Positions 32,445 to 40,790 of a stretch of 64,000 bases of DNA are shown piece after piece. The notes beneath the pieces are model-generated. The model was given only the letters and a program-made list of their open reading frames with translations, was not told where the DNA came from and searched no databases. The stretch comes from Vulcanimicrobiota bacterium. Its GTDB lineage: Bacteria; Vulcanimicrobiota; Vulcanimicrobiia; Vulcanimicrobiales; Vulcanimicrobiaceae. Within the stretch, counting starts at the first letter, position 1. Every line of letters begins with the position of its first letter. The translations under genes were made by a program, and so were the position numbers. Location: positions 186,001 through 250,000 of the forward strand of contig DAHUXH010000013.1 of NCBI GenBank assembly GCA_027307235.1, in the 5' to 3' direction.

Positions 32445-33052
32445 CCGGCCAGTCGATGAACCTCAACGACCTGCAGAAAGACGCACTGAAGGAAGTCGGC
32501 AACATCGGCGCGGGTCATGCCGCGACGGCGTTGTCGCAGTTGCTCAACACAAAGATCAATCTGAGCGAGCCGCGGATCGAAGTCATCAAATTCCGCGATC
32601 TCGCCACCCGCGTCGGCTACGAAAATCGCATGGTGGCCGCGCTGCACATGTACGTCCGCGGCGAAGCACCCGGCCAGATGGTCGTGCTGTTCGACCGCGA
32701 ACAAGCCCTCGATTTCGTGAGCACGTTCTTGAAGCGCGTGGTCGGCGAGATTCAGATCTTCGATTCGATCGCCGACTCGACGCTCAAGGAATTGGGCAAC
32801 ATCGTGGCCGGATCGTATCTGACCGCGATCATCCAGCTTACCGGCATGAATCTGCTGCCCTCGGTGCCGACGCTGTCGTACGGCACGATTCAAGCGGCAT
32901 TTCGCACGCTGATGTCGATTCTTCCCGATCAAGACGTCTTCTTGATTGAATCCAGCTTCCTGGACAAAGAGAAAGAAGTCGCCGGGCAGTTCATCTTGAT
33001 TCCGGAAACGGGATCGCTTGGTCCGTTGCTGTCGGTCTTCGGCGTCGAGTAG
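32441..33052 (+). CDS. cheC: CheY-P phosphatase CheC
   Basis: 203 residues. Both phosphatase motifs are present: LKEVGNIGAGHAATALSQLL and LKELGNIVAGSYLTAIIQL, each with the conserved Glu and Asn three apart. It would hydrolyse CheY-P and so end the signal, the role of CheZ in enterobacteria. The downstream CheD partner of Bacillus is not in this window. ATG 32441 overlaps the cheY stop. Confidence 0.92.
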   Translation: MTGQSMNLNDLQKDALKEVGNIGAGHAATALSQLLNTKINLSEPRIEVIKFRDLATRVGYENRMVAALHMYVRGEAPGQMVVLFDREQALDFVSTFLKRVVGEIQIFDSIADSTLKELGNIVAGSYLTAIIQLTGMNLLPSVPTLSYGTIQAAFRTLMSILPDQDVFLIESSFLDKEKEVAGQFILIPETGSLGPLLSVFGVE

Positions 33053-33087
33053 CAATGATGCTCGCGGCGCGCTGGTGTTGCGTTTAG

Positions 33088-35031
33088 ATGTCTGACGAGC
33101 TTTTCGATCGGGGCGAGTTCGTACAATACTTCCGCGATGAAGCGGAAGAATTGCTGCAGCAGATCGATGCCGATCTGCTCAAGCTGGAAGATTTTCTCGA
33201 CAGCGGTCACGCCGACGGCGAAATCGTCAACTCGCTGTTTCGCGCGCTGCATACCCTCAAGGGCAGCGCGGGCATGCTCGGCTTCACCGACGCACAGAAC
33301 CTCGCGCACAAACTCGAGAATCTCTGCGATCTCCTGCGTAAGGACCGTATGCCGCTCTCGGAGACCGGCATCAACATCCTTTTCGGCGGACGCGACTTCC
33401 TCACCGAACTCGTTGAAGCTGCGATCAACGGCACTCAAGCGCCGCGCGACCCGAGCGAGTTTGCGAGCCACATCGATTCATTCGTCGCCGTCTACGAGCA
33501 GACGTCGCATCTGATCGAAGGCACGGTCACCGAGCGAAAATACGAAGAGGTCGTCGCCGAAGAAGCGCGACCGAGCGCGGCTGCCGATATCGACGCATTT
33601 GAAGCCGAAGTCCAGCGTTTGCTCGAGCAGGCGCAGGCGCAGAAAGCAGCAACGCCCCAGCCGGCGGTGCAGCCCGCGCAGAAACCGGTCGAAGCCGCCC
33701 CGAGCACAACCCCGGCCGAGCCGGCAGCCAAAGCCGAGGAGACCGCACCGGCGGATGCGGCCAAGGCGCAGACGGCCAAGCGTGCCTCGTCACATCAAAC
33801 CATTCGCGTCGACATCGACCGCCTCGACACACTGCTCAATCTGGTCGGCGAATTGGTCATCAACCGCACGCGGATATCCGATATCGCCGGCACGCTCGAA
33901 CGGCTGCTCGCGGACAAGACGTTCACCTCGTCGCAAGCATTGATCGGACCCTTGGCCAAGGACCTCGCCGATTCGTCGGCATTGCTGGCGCGGACGACCA
34001 ACGAGATTCAAGAGTCGATCATGAAGGTCCGGATGGTTCCCATCGGCCAGGTCTTCGATCGCTTCCCGCGGCTGGTTCGGGACGTTGCCAAGGCGCGCGG
34101 CAAAGAAGTGCAGTTGCAGATATCAGGCGCCGATACCGACCTCGACAAAACGATCGTCGACGAGATCGGCGATCCGCTCATGCATCTGCTGCGCAACAAC
34201 GTCGATCACGGCATCGAAACGCCGGAGGTTCGCGAGTCACGCGGCAAATCGCGTCACGGCACGATCTCGCTCAACGCGTATCATGAAGGTAATCAGATCA
34301 TCATCGAAGTCGCAGACGACGGTAACGGGATCGATCTGGCACGAGTGCGCGAACGCGGCATCAAGCAAGGCCTGATCTCGGCGGACGACCGTTTGAGCGA
34401 TCGCGAGATCATCGAATTGATCTTCACTCCGGGTTTCTCGACGGCCGAGACGGTCTCCGACGTGAGCGGTCGGGGTGTCGGCATGGACGTCGTCAAGAAG
34501 ACGATCTCACGCCTCAAGGGTGTGTTCGACGTCGATTCACGCACGGGCGCCGGCACGACCTTCACCATCAAGCTGCCGCTGACGCTGGCGATCATTCAGG
34601 CCCTCTTGGTGCGCGTGGCCGACGAACTCTATTCGATCCCGCTCGACTCCGTCATCGAGTCGCAGCGCGTCGAGATGCAAGACGTCCGCACCGTGCACGG
34701 TAACGAAGTGATCACGCTGCGCGGGCAAGTCGTGCCGCTCGTGCGCATCGCTGACTTTTTCGAACTTGGCGGTAAGCGCGATCCGGACAAGGTGATGACC
34801 GTGATCGTTGGGCTCGGCGGCCGCCAGGTTGGCCTCGTGGTCGACTCGTTCCAGGGCGAGCAAGAGATCGTGATCAAGCCGCTCTCGGACGTGGTCGGAC
34901 GAATCCCGGGCATCTCCGGCGCGACGATTCTCGGAAACGGCTCGATTTCACTGATCATCGACGTGCACTCGCTCGTGAGCGAGGCATACACGGACGGCAA
35001 GGTTGCGCGCGCGGAATTTTCAGGAGTATAA
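33088..35031 (+). CDS. cheA: Chemotaxis histidine kinase CheA, no visible P2 domain
   Basis: 647 residues. Domain order: Hpt (P1, 8-110) with phospho-acceptor H55 in FRALHTLKGSAGML; an Ala/Pro/Glu-rich linker of about 100 residues (160-235) where P2 would be; dimerisation P3 (QTIRVDIDRLDTLLNLVGEL); ATPase P4 with LLRNNVDHGIE (N-box), DDGNGID and GRGVGMDVVKK; CheW-like P5 from about 515. The linker does not resemble a folded P2, so CheY may be phosphorylated without a docking domain. Confidence 0.94.
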   Translation: MSDELFDRGEFVQYFRDEAEELLQQIDADLLKLEDFLDSGHADGEIVNSLFRALHTLKGSAGMLGFTDAQNLAHKLENLCDLLRKDRMPLSETGINILFGGRDFLTELVEAAINGTQAPRDPSEFASHIDSFVAVYEQTSHLIEGTVTERKYEEVVAEEARPSAAADIDAFEAEVQRLLEQAQAQKAATPQPAVQPAQKPVEAAPSTTPAEPAAKAEETAPADAAKAQTAKRASSHQTIRVDIDRLDTLLNLVGELVINRTRISDIAGTLERLLADKTFTSSQALIGPLAKDLADSSALLARTTNEIQESIMKVRMVPIGQVFDRFPRLVRDVAKARGKEVQLQISGADTDLDKTIVDEIGDPLMHLLRNNVDHGIETPEVRESRGKSRHGTISLNAYHEGNQIIIEVADDGNGIDLARVRERGIKQGLISADDRLSDREIIELIFTPGFSTAETVSDVSGRGVGMDVVKKTISRLKGVFDVDSRTGAGTTFTIKLPLTLAIIQALLVRVADELYSIPLDSVIESQRVEMQDVRTVHGNEVITLRGQVVPLVRIADFFELGGKRDPDKVMTVIVGLGGRQVGLVVDSFQGEQEIVIKPLSDVVGRIPGISGATILGNGSISLIIDVHSLVSEAYTDGKVARAEFSGV

Positions 35032-35038
35032 CGGACAC

Positions 35039-35548
35039 ATGACGACGATGGATCATCAAGCCAACAAGCAGCTTTCCGGCGAGGTAGTGCAGGTTGTCTC
35101 CTTCCACCTCGGATCCGAGGAGTACGGTGTCGACATCGGCCAGGTTCAGGAAATCATCCGGATGGTCGAGATCACGCACGTGCCGCGCGCTCCGCATTTT
35201 ATGGAGGGCGTCATCAACCTGCGCGGGCAGTTGATCCCGATCATCGACTTGCGCACGCGCTTCGGAATGAAGCGCGCGGAGGCCACCAAGAGCACCCGGA
35301 TCGTCGTCACCGAGATCGGCACCAAGCGCGTCGGCATCGTCGTCGACAGCGTCAGCGAAGTGATCAACATTCCGATCGAGAACGTCGAACCGGCTCCCGA
35401 GATGATCGCCGGCGTCGGCACCGAGTACATCCAGGGCGTCGGCAAGATGAACGATCGCCTCATCATCATGCTCGACCTGACCATGGTCATGAGCGGTGAA
35501 GAGAAACAGGAACTCGCGAGCCTGGAAGAGTCCCTGACTGCCCGCTAA
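35039..35548 (+). CDS. cheW: Chemotaxis coupling protein CheW
   Basis: 169 residues. Adaptor between receptors and CheA: VVSFHLGSEEYGVDIGQVQEI, then VPRAPHFMEGVINLRGQLIPIIDLR (signature NLRG), and GIVVDSVSEVINI. ATG 35039 is used; the GGAG at 35022 is rather far and an ATG at 35048 is possible. Last gene of the che set: no MCP, cheR, cheB or cheD follows. Confidence 0.93.
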   Translation: MTTMDHQANKQLSGEVVQVVSFHLGSEEYGVDIGQVQEIIRMVEITHVPRAPHFMEGVINLRGQLIPIIDLRTRFGMKRAEATKSTRIVVTEIGTKRVGIVVDSVSEVINIPIENVEPAPEMIAGVGTEYIQGVGKMNDRLIIMLDLTMVMSGEEKQELASLEESLTAR

Positions 35549-35579
35549 GCATCCGGCCGGGAACTTCCTAAGAAATTAG

Positions 35580-35608
35580 TTGACAAAGGACGCGGGCTGC
35601 GGTATCTT
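35580..35608 (+). promoter_or_regulatory. Sigma-70-type promoter of the blaI-M56 operon
   Basis: Perfect TTGACA (35580-35585), 17-base spacer and TATCTT (35603-35608), 38 bp before the GTG start of the repressor. The palindrome at 35610-35627 starts one base after the -10, so a bound repressor would block initiation. Confidence 0.85.
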
Positions 35609-35609
35609 G

Positions 35610-35627
35610 CTCTTAAATACTTAAGAG
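35610..35627 (+). promoter_or_regulatory. Palindromic operator, probable BlaI-family binding site
   Basis: Perfect inverted repeat CTCTTAA-ATAC-TTAAGAG covering the transcription start region. It is unusually AT-rich for this locus. The sequence differs from the TACA/TGTA half-sites of staphylococcal BlaI/MecI, as expected for a distant homologue. Autoregulation is inferred from position. Confidence 0.75.
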
Positions 35628-35646
35628 TAAGACCCGGAGGAGCAGC

Positions 35647-36033
35647 GTGCCGCGGAAGAAGTCGTCCACCCTCACCGAAGCGGAACTGCGGATCATGGAG
35701 ATCCTATGGACCCGTCCGCGCGCGACCGTGGCGGAAGTGACGGCCGCATTGCCGCCCCCGCCGATCGCCTACAACAGCGTCCTCACGACCATGCGGATTC
35801 TGGAACAGAAGGGCTACGTCGATCATGAGGAGGACGGGCGCGCGTATGTCTACCGCCCGCTTGTCGGGCGCGAAGACGCGGCGCAATCGGCCGTGGGACA
35901 AGTGCTCTCGAAGTTTTTCGGCAACCGGTCGAGCGCGCTTGCGCTGCGCCTGATCGAGACGGAGCGCCCTTCCGACGAAGAACTCTCCCGCCTGCGCGCG
36001 CTCATCGAACGCTATGACGGGGACCAGTCGTGA
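35647..36033 (+). CDS. blaI: BlaI/MecI-family transcriptional repressor
   Basis: 128 residues, GTG start after GGAGGAG. Winged helix: LTEAELRIMEILWTRPRATVAEV, NSVLTTMRILEQKGYVDHEEDGRAYVYRP, then a C-terminal dimerisation helix pair. In the known systems the BlaR1 membrane protease triggers cleavage of BlaI and derepression; the next gene is such a protease, overlapping by four bases. No beta-lactamase gene is nearby, so the regulated output may be only the operon itself or distant genes. Confidence 0.92.
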   Translation: MPRKKSSTLTEAELRIMEILWTRPRATVAEVTAALPPPPIAYNSVLTTMRILEQKGYVDHEEDGRAYVYRPLVGREDAAQSAVGQVLSKFFGNRSSALALRLIETERPSDEELSRLRALIERYDGDQS

Positions 36034-38318
36034 ATCCGGCGATCGGCGTGCTTGAATCGGCGGCACGCATCGTCGTTGCCGTGCTCCTCAATGGCCTGTG
36101 GGAGGCCGCGGTCATCGCGGCGATAGCATGGATAGTGCTGCGCGTCGTTCGCGACGCCAGCGCGGCCACGCGCTATGTCATCTGGTGCATTGCGCTGTTC
36201 GCGGCGATGCTCTTGCCGCTGGTCACGACGCTGACGCAGGTTCACGCTGGAGCGCAACCGCACCCCACGGTGACCGTCACCAAGCCGAGTATCGTGGCGG
36301 CTCCTTCGAGCGCTATTCAAGCGGCGCAAACCAAACCTGTGACGAGCAGGCCCGTGACGTCGCAACCGGTGGCGACCGGACCCGCGCTCGTGCCGGCGCA
36401 TCTGGAGCGGCCGCACATCGAATTGCCGAACCTGGCTGCTTCCGTCGCGTTCGCTTTGTGGGGTGTGGTGGCGCTGGCGCTGCTCGCTCGTCTCGCGTTT
36501 GCCTTTGCGAAACTCGAGTCGCTCAAGCGCGATGCGCTCCCGGTACCGGTCGCGTATCGCGATCGTCTCGCTCGCTGGCTCGGTGCTTCAAAGGGGACGC
36601 GCGACGTGCGCCTGTGCACGATCGACGAGATCGACGTGCCGGTTGCGGTTGGCATCTTCGACTCGATGATCTTGTTGCCGAAGCACCTCTTCGAGGCACT
36701 TTCCGACGACGAGGTCGATCGGATCACCATCCATGAACTCGCGCATCTGCGGCGCGGCGACGACTGGGTCAACGGCGTGCAGCGTGTCGCTGAAGCACTC
36801 CTGTTCTTCAATCCGGCGATTCGTTGGATCGCGCATCATCTCGACATCGAGCGCGAGGTCGCATGCGACGACTGGGTGCTGGCGGCGACGAGCGACGTCA
36901 AGCCCTATGCCTTTTGCCTCACGAAGATGGCGGAAATAACGGCGTGGCCGCATAAGGCGTTGCCGGCTCCCGGCGTGTTCGTGACACGGCGCAGTCTATC
37001 GATTCGCGTGGAGCGATTGCTGCACAGCGGCCGCAACGTCGCCACGCAAATCTCGCCGGCGGCAACCTTCGCGATTCTTGTTCTGATCGCGGCGTTTGGG
37101 ATCGCGCTGCAATTCGTCACGCCGTCGATCGCGTTCGCTCCCGATCAAGCCGTCATCGTGCCCACGGTGGCGCATGCATCGGCTGAACCCACCCGCGTAC
37201 ACGATGAGGCGCGCAGATTCTTCGACCAGGTCCTGAGCGGGCGGCTCGACTACGCGTCGATGGGATACGGCAACATCTCCGCGCAGGATCGCGCCAATCT
37301 GGATGCGATCGCGCAACGCGTTCGCCGGTTGGGTCCCGTCGAAAGCCTGACATTCTTGGGTGTGTCGGCCGGCGTCAATCATGAAACGTGGTATCACTAC
37401 GCCGTGGCGCAGCGACGCGGGCCGTCGATTCTCGCCCTTGCTGTCGGCACGAACGGCCGTACGACCGGCGTGCAGTTCGGTACCGAGGACAACGTGATCG
37501 CTCGCGACGGTAACGTCACCACCTCGCCTGCCCCGGTGCGGTATGCGGCAGCGCATCTCGGCGAAATTCCGGAACCGCCCGTCATCGTTCCCGGTCAGGA
37601 CGTCCACGTTCCGGCTCAGGATATTCACGTGCCAGGACAAGACGTACACATTCCTGCGATCGACGTGCACGTTCCGGCGATCAACGTCCACGTGCCGCAG
37701 GTTCATGTCAACGTGTCGCAGGTGCAGGTCAACTGTGCGAGCTGCAGCCTCGAGCACGTCGACTGGAGCGGTCGCGATTTGAGCAGCGCGACATTTCAGG
37801 GCGCCGATTTCGAACACGCGACATTGCACCATGTGAACTTCTCGAAGGCAACCATCATCGGAAGCGATTTTGAACACAGCAACCTTCGCGGCGCGAACTT
37901 CTCGTCGGCACAGCTCTCAGGGTGCGACTTTCAGAACGCTACGCTCGGTGGAGCGATCTTCACGGGAGCGAGCATCTCGGGGTGCGATTTCAGCGGGCAG
38001 GCGCTCGAACCGTCGCAAGCGCGCGACATTCTCAGCACGTGTTCCGGGTGCGATTTCTCGCGCGCGAACCTCCGTCATGTCGACCTGTCGAATGTGCGGC
38101 CGAACGGACAAGATTGGTCCGGCGCGGATCTCGAAGGGGCGAACTTATCCGGGGCGGTACTGACGAGCATCGATCTCTCCCGTGTGAATCTGAGCGGGGC
38201 GAATCTCAACGGGACCGTTTTCCAGCACTGTGATTTTTCGAACGTAAACGTGAGCGGCGTCGACATATCAAAAGCACACTTTGTCGACACCGTCCTTTCC
38301 GGTGCCGTGAACCGGTAA
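36030..38318 (+). CDS. M56 (BlaR1-like) membrane metalloprotease fused to pentapeptide repeats
   Basis: 762 residues. N-terminal membrane helices (about 10-60 and 135-160), zinc site H235-E-L-A-H239 in ITIHELAHLRRGDDW with a conserved ACDDWVLA (third-ligand region), and a further helix near 350. Residues ~385-510 form an extracytoplasmic region with no penicillin-binding motif I can see. Then come seven VHVP-type repeats (~520-560: HVPAQDIHVPGQDVHIPAID) and about 190 residues of pentapeptide repeats (LSGANLNGTVFQHCDFSNVN pattern). The usual BlaR1 sensor is thus replaced by a repeat-rich tail, so the ligand is unlikely to be a beta-lactam. Co-transcribed with blaI. Confidence 0.85.
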   Translation: MNPAIGVLESAARIVVAVLLNGLWEAAVIAAIAWIVLRVVRDASAATRYVIWCIALFAAMLLPLVTTLTQVHAGAQPHPTVTVTKPSIVAAPSSAIQAAQTKPVTSRPVTSQPVATGPALVPAHLERPHIELPNLAASVAFALWGVVALALLARLAFAFAKLESLKRDALPVPVAYRDRLARWLGASKGTRDVRLCTIDEIDVPVAVGIFDSMILLPKHLFEALSDDEVDRITIHELAHLRRGDDWVNGVQRVAEALLFFNPAIRWIAHHLDIEREVACDDWVLAATSDVKPYAFCLTKMAEITAWPHKALPAPGVFVTRRSLSIRVERLLHSGRNVATQISPAATFAILVLIAAFGIALQFVTPSIAFAPDQAVIVPTVAHASAEPTRVHDEARRFFDQVLSGRLDYASMGYGNISAQDRANLDAIAQRVRRLGPVESLTFLGVSAGVNHETWYHYAVAQRRGPSILALAVGTNGRTTGVQFGTEDNVIARDGNVTTSPAPVRYAAAHLGEIPEPPVIVPGQDVHVPAQDIHVPGQDVHIPAIDVHVPAINVHVPQVHVNVSQVQVNCASCSLEHVDWSGRDLSSATFQGADFEHATLHHVNFSKATIIGSDFEHSNLRGANFSSAQLSGCDFQNATLGGAIFTGASISGCDFSGQALEPSQARDILSTCSGCDFSRANLRHVDLSNVRPNGQDWSGADLEGANLSGAVLTSIDLSRVNLSGANLNGTVFQHCDFSNVNVSGVDISKAHFVDTVLSGAVNR

Positions 38319-38332
38319 GCGCGCGGCCGATC

Positions 38333-38365
38333 CCATCAGCGTAAGCTGATAATTCTTTGATGGGC
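38333..38365 (+). terminator. Possible hairpin terminator after the M56 gene
   Basis: CCCATCA (38333-38339) pairs with TGATGGG (38359-38365), and inside it TCAGC-GTAA-GCTGA forms an alternative hairpin with a GNRA loop. No good T tract follows, so it may be a weak or factor-dependent terminator. The remaining ~65 bp before the next gene hold only its ribosome site. Confidence 0.3.
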
Positions 38366-38430
38366 GCACTCGTTGGAGGCGCCCCGGGCATCGTACTATT
38401 CGTGTAAGGTTGACTTCAGAAAGGTTCACC

Positions 38431-40614
38431 ATGCATCCTGGGCTCACAAAGCGAGCAATGATTCTCTCGGCCTACGCGCTGCTGTGGACGTGCGTTGCAA
38501 GCGCCCAAACACCCGCCTCGCTCAGCATTCCAAGCGTCGACGCACCGTCGCTAGATCCAAAAGCCGACGTTAGCGCATGGAAGAATGCGGCGACGGTGAC
38601 CTTGCCGTGGGACGTTCAACATCAAGCAAAAGCAACGGAGCAGACGACCGCGCGCATCGGTACCGATGGAAAGTTCATCTACGTTCGCTTCGACGTCACG
38701 CAGCGCGAGGCACTGCTGGCGCAGCAGCACACGAACAACGTCGGCGACGGCACCGACGACGAAGTCTGGATCGACCTGTGGCCTGACGGCAATTCTGGGT
38801 TCTATTATCAGTTCGCGGCAACGTCGAACGGCACGCACTTTCAATATTCGTCCGAAAATAGCGCCTACGAGCCGACGTGGGAGTCGTACGGTACGGCCTA
38901 CGCGGGCGGCTTCACGGTGACGATGAAGATTCCGCTTGCGATCATGCGCGGCGTGGGACATGGTGGATGGAAGGCGCAGTTCGTTCGCGTCGTTCGTTCG
39001 ACCGGAGAACGTCAGGTTTGGAGTTACGATCGCGCGCAAATCGGCGCGGACGACGTGCGCTATGCGGGTGTGCTCACCGGAATGAAGGCCGTCGCCGCAG
39101 CGCGTCCGCAGCCGCGCGTCGGGCTCTACACGCTCGGACAAGTCGGTTCGCGGGCGTCGGGATTGAGCACGTCGCGCGTGGGCGCCGATGTTTCGATTCC
39201 GATCACGTCGACCGCATCGTTCGTTGCGACGCTGCACCCGGATTTCTCGAACGTTGAGGTCGATCAGCAGACCATCTCGCCGACCGCCTTTCAACGGTTC
39301 TTCAACGAGGTGCGTCCGTTTTTCACGCAGCTCAACAACAACTTCAACAACTTCGACTGCGATGTCTGCCCCGGCATAAACGAACTCTACACGCCCGGCA
39401 TTCCGACGCCGCGCGACGGGTATGCGCTCGAAGGAAAACAAGGCCCGATGTCCTTCGGAGCCTTCGACGCGCTCGGCGTGGGGCGAACCGATGCCGCGCA
39501 GTCGATCGGGTACCAGACCCCCGACAATCATTGGCGCTTCTCGGCACAACGCGTCGCCGCCGATCGAGCATCCGTTCACGACGACATCGATACCACCGGT
39601 TTTTCGTTTAATGACGGCAAGCACGTGGACGCCTACTTCAACTACGGCAGCGATAGCGGAAGCAATGTGCTGCTCGGCAATCAGGCGCAACGCTACGACG
39701 GCGGCGGGTTTGTGGCGACGAACACGTTCGGCTTCGGTGTGTCGGCGCGCAAAATCGGTCTCTATTACAACCCGGTTGACGGCCTTGTTCAACATCCTGA
39801 CATCGCCGGCTACGGAACGTACGCGGCGAAGATCTGGTTGTTCGACGACAAGTCGAAGATGAACAGCGCCGGAATCTCCGGGTTCATCGACCGCTATCAC
39901 AACATGAGCGGTGCGCTCGATCAAACCGACTCGGCCATCACCCTCGACGCATTGACCAAGAGCCGTATAGACGTACAGGTTTTCCTCGGTTCGAGCTACT
40001 TGCTGCAGAACTTCGCGTGTAGCGCGGCGACGTGCGTCTTCACGCCGATCTCGCAGAACGGCGTGAGCCTGACGTGGCACAGCGGCACGGTAAACAACCC
40101 CGGGAATTTCCCCAATCATGCCGGCTCGTCGACACCGACGAACATCTCGTACAACACCGGACGCTTCGGCCCCGGACGGTTGGACTCGTGGTTCCGCAGC
40201 ACCACGATGCGCGCCGGGACGCGCGGCACGATCTCGCTTGAGCTCGACAGCACGCGTCAAGCTCTCGACAGCGGCGGAGCCAACATTCAGTGGCTGGAAC
40301 GCTTGGGCTACACGTATGCCACCGGGCCGGATTCATCGCTTGCCGTCGGCGTGCGGCGCATCGTGGGCACCGCGCCGGAAGTCTTCGCGGCCGCGCCCTC
40401 GACGTGCACCACAGTCGGCAATCCGGTCGTCAACGCGCAGGGCGTGGTTGTCTTCCAGCCATGCACCGGCGCGTGGAATCTGTCGTTCGCGTATCACCAC
40501 CGCACGCCGCACGACGAGTTGTTCTTCGCCTACGGCGACGCGAGCCAGCTCTCGACCGTGCCCGGCTACATCGTGAAGCTCATCCACTACTTCGGAGCCG
40601 AAAAAGGCACGTAG
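38431..40614 (+). CDS. DUF5916-type outer-membrane protein with CBM9-like N-domain, paralog 1
   Basis: 727 residues. ATG 38431 follows AAAGG and gives a signal peptide (MILSAYALLWTCVASAQ). Residues ~35-200 resemble the carbohydrate-binding family 9-like domain (DGTDDEVWIDLWPDG, FQYSSENSAYEPTWES). The rest shows the DUF5916 pattern (LHPDFSNVEVDQQTISPTAF, FFNEVRPFFTQ) and alternating strands suggesting a C-terminal beta-barrel ending in a charged/aromatic strand. Function unknown; such genes often sit with exported enzymes. A close paralog is at 45525, the last ~140 bp being almost identical. A LexA-like box lies 25 bp after its stop. Confidence 0.72.
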   Translation: MHPGLTKRAMILSAYALLWTCVASAQTPASLSIPSVDAPSLDPKADVSAWKNAATVTLPWDVQHQAKATEQTTARIGTDGKFIYVRFDVTQREALLAQQHTNNVGDGTDDEVWIDLWPDGNSGFYYQFAATSNGTHFQYSSENSAYEPTWESYGTAYAGGFTVTMKIPLAIMRGVGHGGWKAQFVRVVRSTGERQVWSYDRAQIGADDVRYAGVLTGMKAVAAARPQPRVGLYTLGQVGSRASGLSTSRVGADVSIPITSTASFVATLHPDFSNVEVDQQTISPTAFQRFFNEVRPFFTQLNNNFNNFDCDVCPGINELYTPGIPTPRDGYALEGKQGPMSFGAFDALGVGRTDAAQSIGYQTPDNHWRFSAQRVAADRASVHDDIDTTGFSFNDGKHVDAYFNYGSDSGSNVLLGNQAQRYDGGGFVATNTFGFGVSARKIGLYYNPVDGLVQHPDIAGYGTYAAKIWLFDDKSKMNSAGISGFIDRYHNMSGALDQTDSAITLDALTKSRIDVQVFLGSSYLLQNFACSAATCVFTPISQNGVSLTWHSGTVNNPGNFPNHAGSSTPTNISYNTGRFGPGRLDSWFRSTTMRAGTRGTISLELDSTRQALDSGGANIQWLERLGYTYATGPDSSLAVGVRRIVGTAPEVFAAAPSTCTTVGNPVVNAQGVVVFQPCTGAWNLSFAYHHRTPHDELFFAYGDASQLSTVPGYIVKLIHYFGAEKGT

Positions 40615-40638
40615 AGCCAGGCTCCATGGGGAGATTGC

Positions 40639-40662
40639 CGAATCGAACATGTGTTCGATTCG
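40639..40662 (+). promoter_or_regulatory. Orphan LexA-type SOS box with decayed promoter
   Basis: CGAACATGTGTTCG (40644-40657) inside a 24-bp near-perfect palindrome (one mismatch). The flanks match the imuA promoter at 47682: the DUF5916 stop and GGGGAGATTG are shared, but TTGACA has become TTGCCG and TAGGAT has become TCGGAT. The next gene starts 130 bp away, so SOS control of it is doubtful though not excluded. Confidence 0.7.
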
Positions 40663-40790
40663 GATCGCACTTCCGGAAGGTGCCGAGAACCAATTCGGAG
40701 GAAGTTGAGCATCGGCGGCTGTGTCCGCTATATGCCACGGCCTGGTTCGGTAATAGCAGTTCGACGTGATTCATACGTAGAGGCGGTACC

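Noticed and set aside
36030-38318. Beta-lactam sensing (BlaR1) system
   Set aside because: No penicillin-binding sensor motifs (SxxK with a KTG region) in the extracytoplasmic part and no beta-lactamase gene adjacent.
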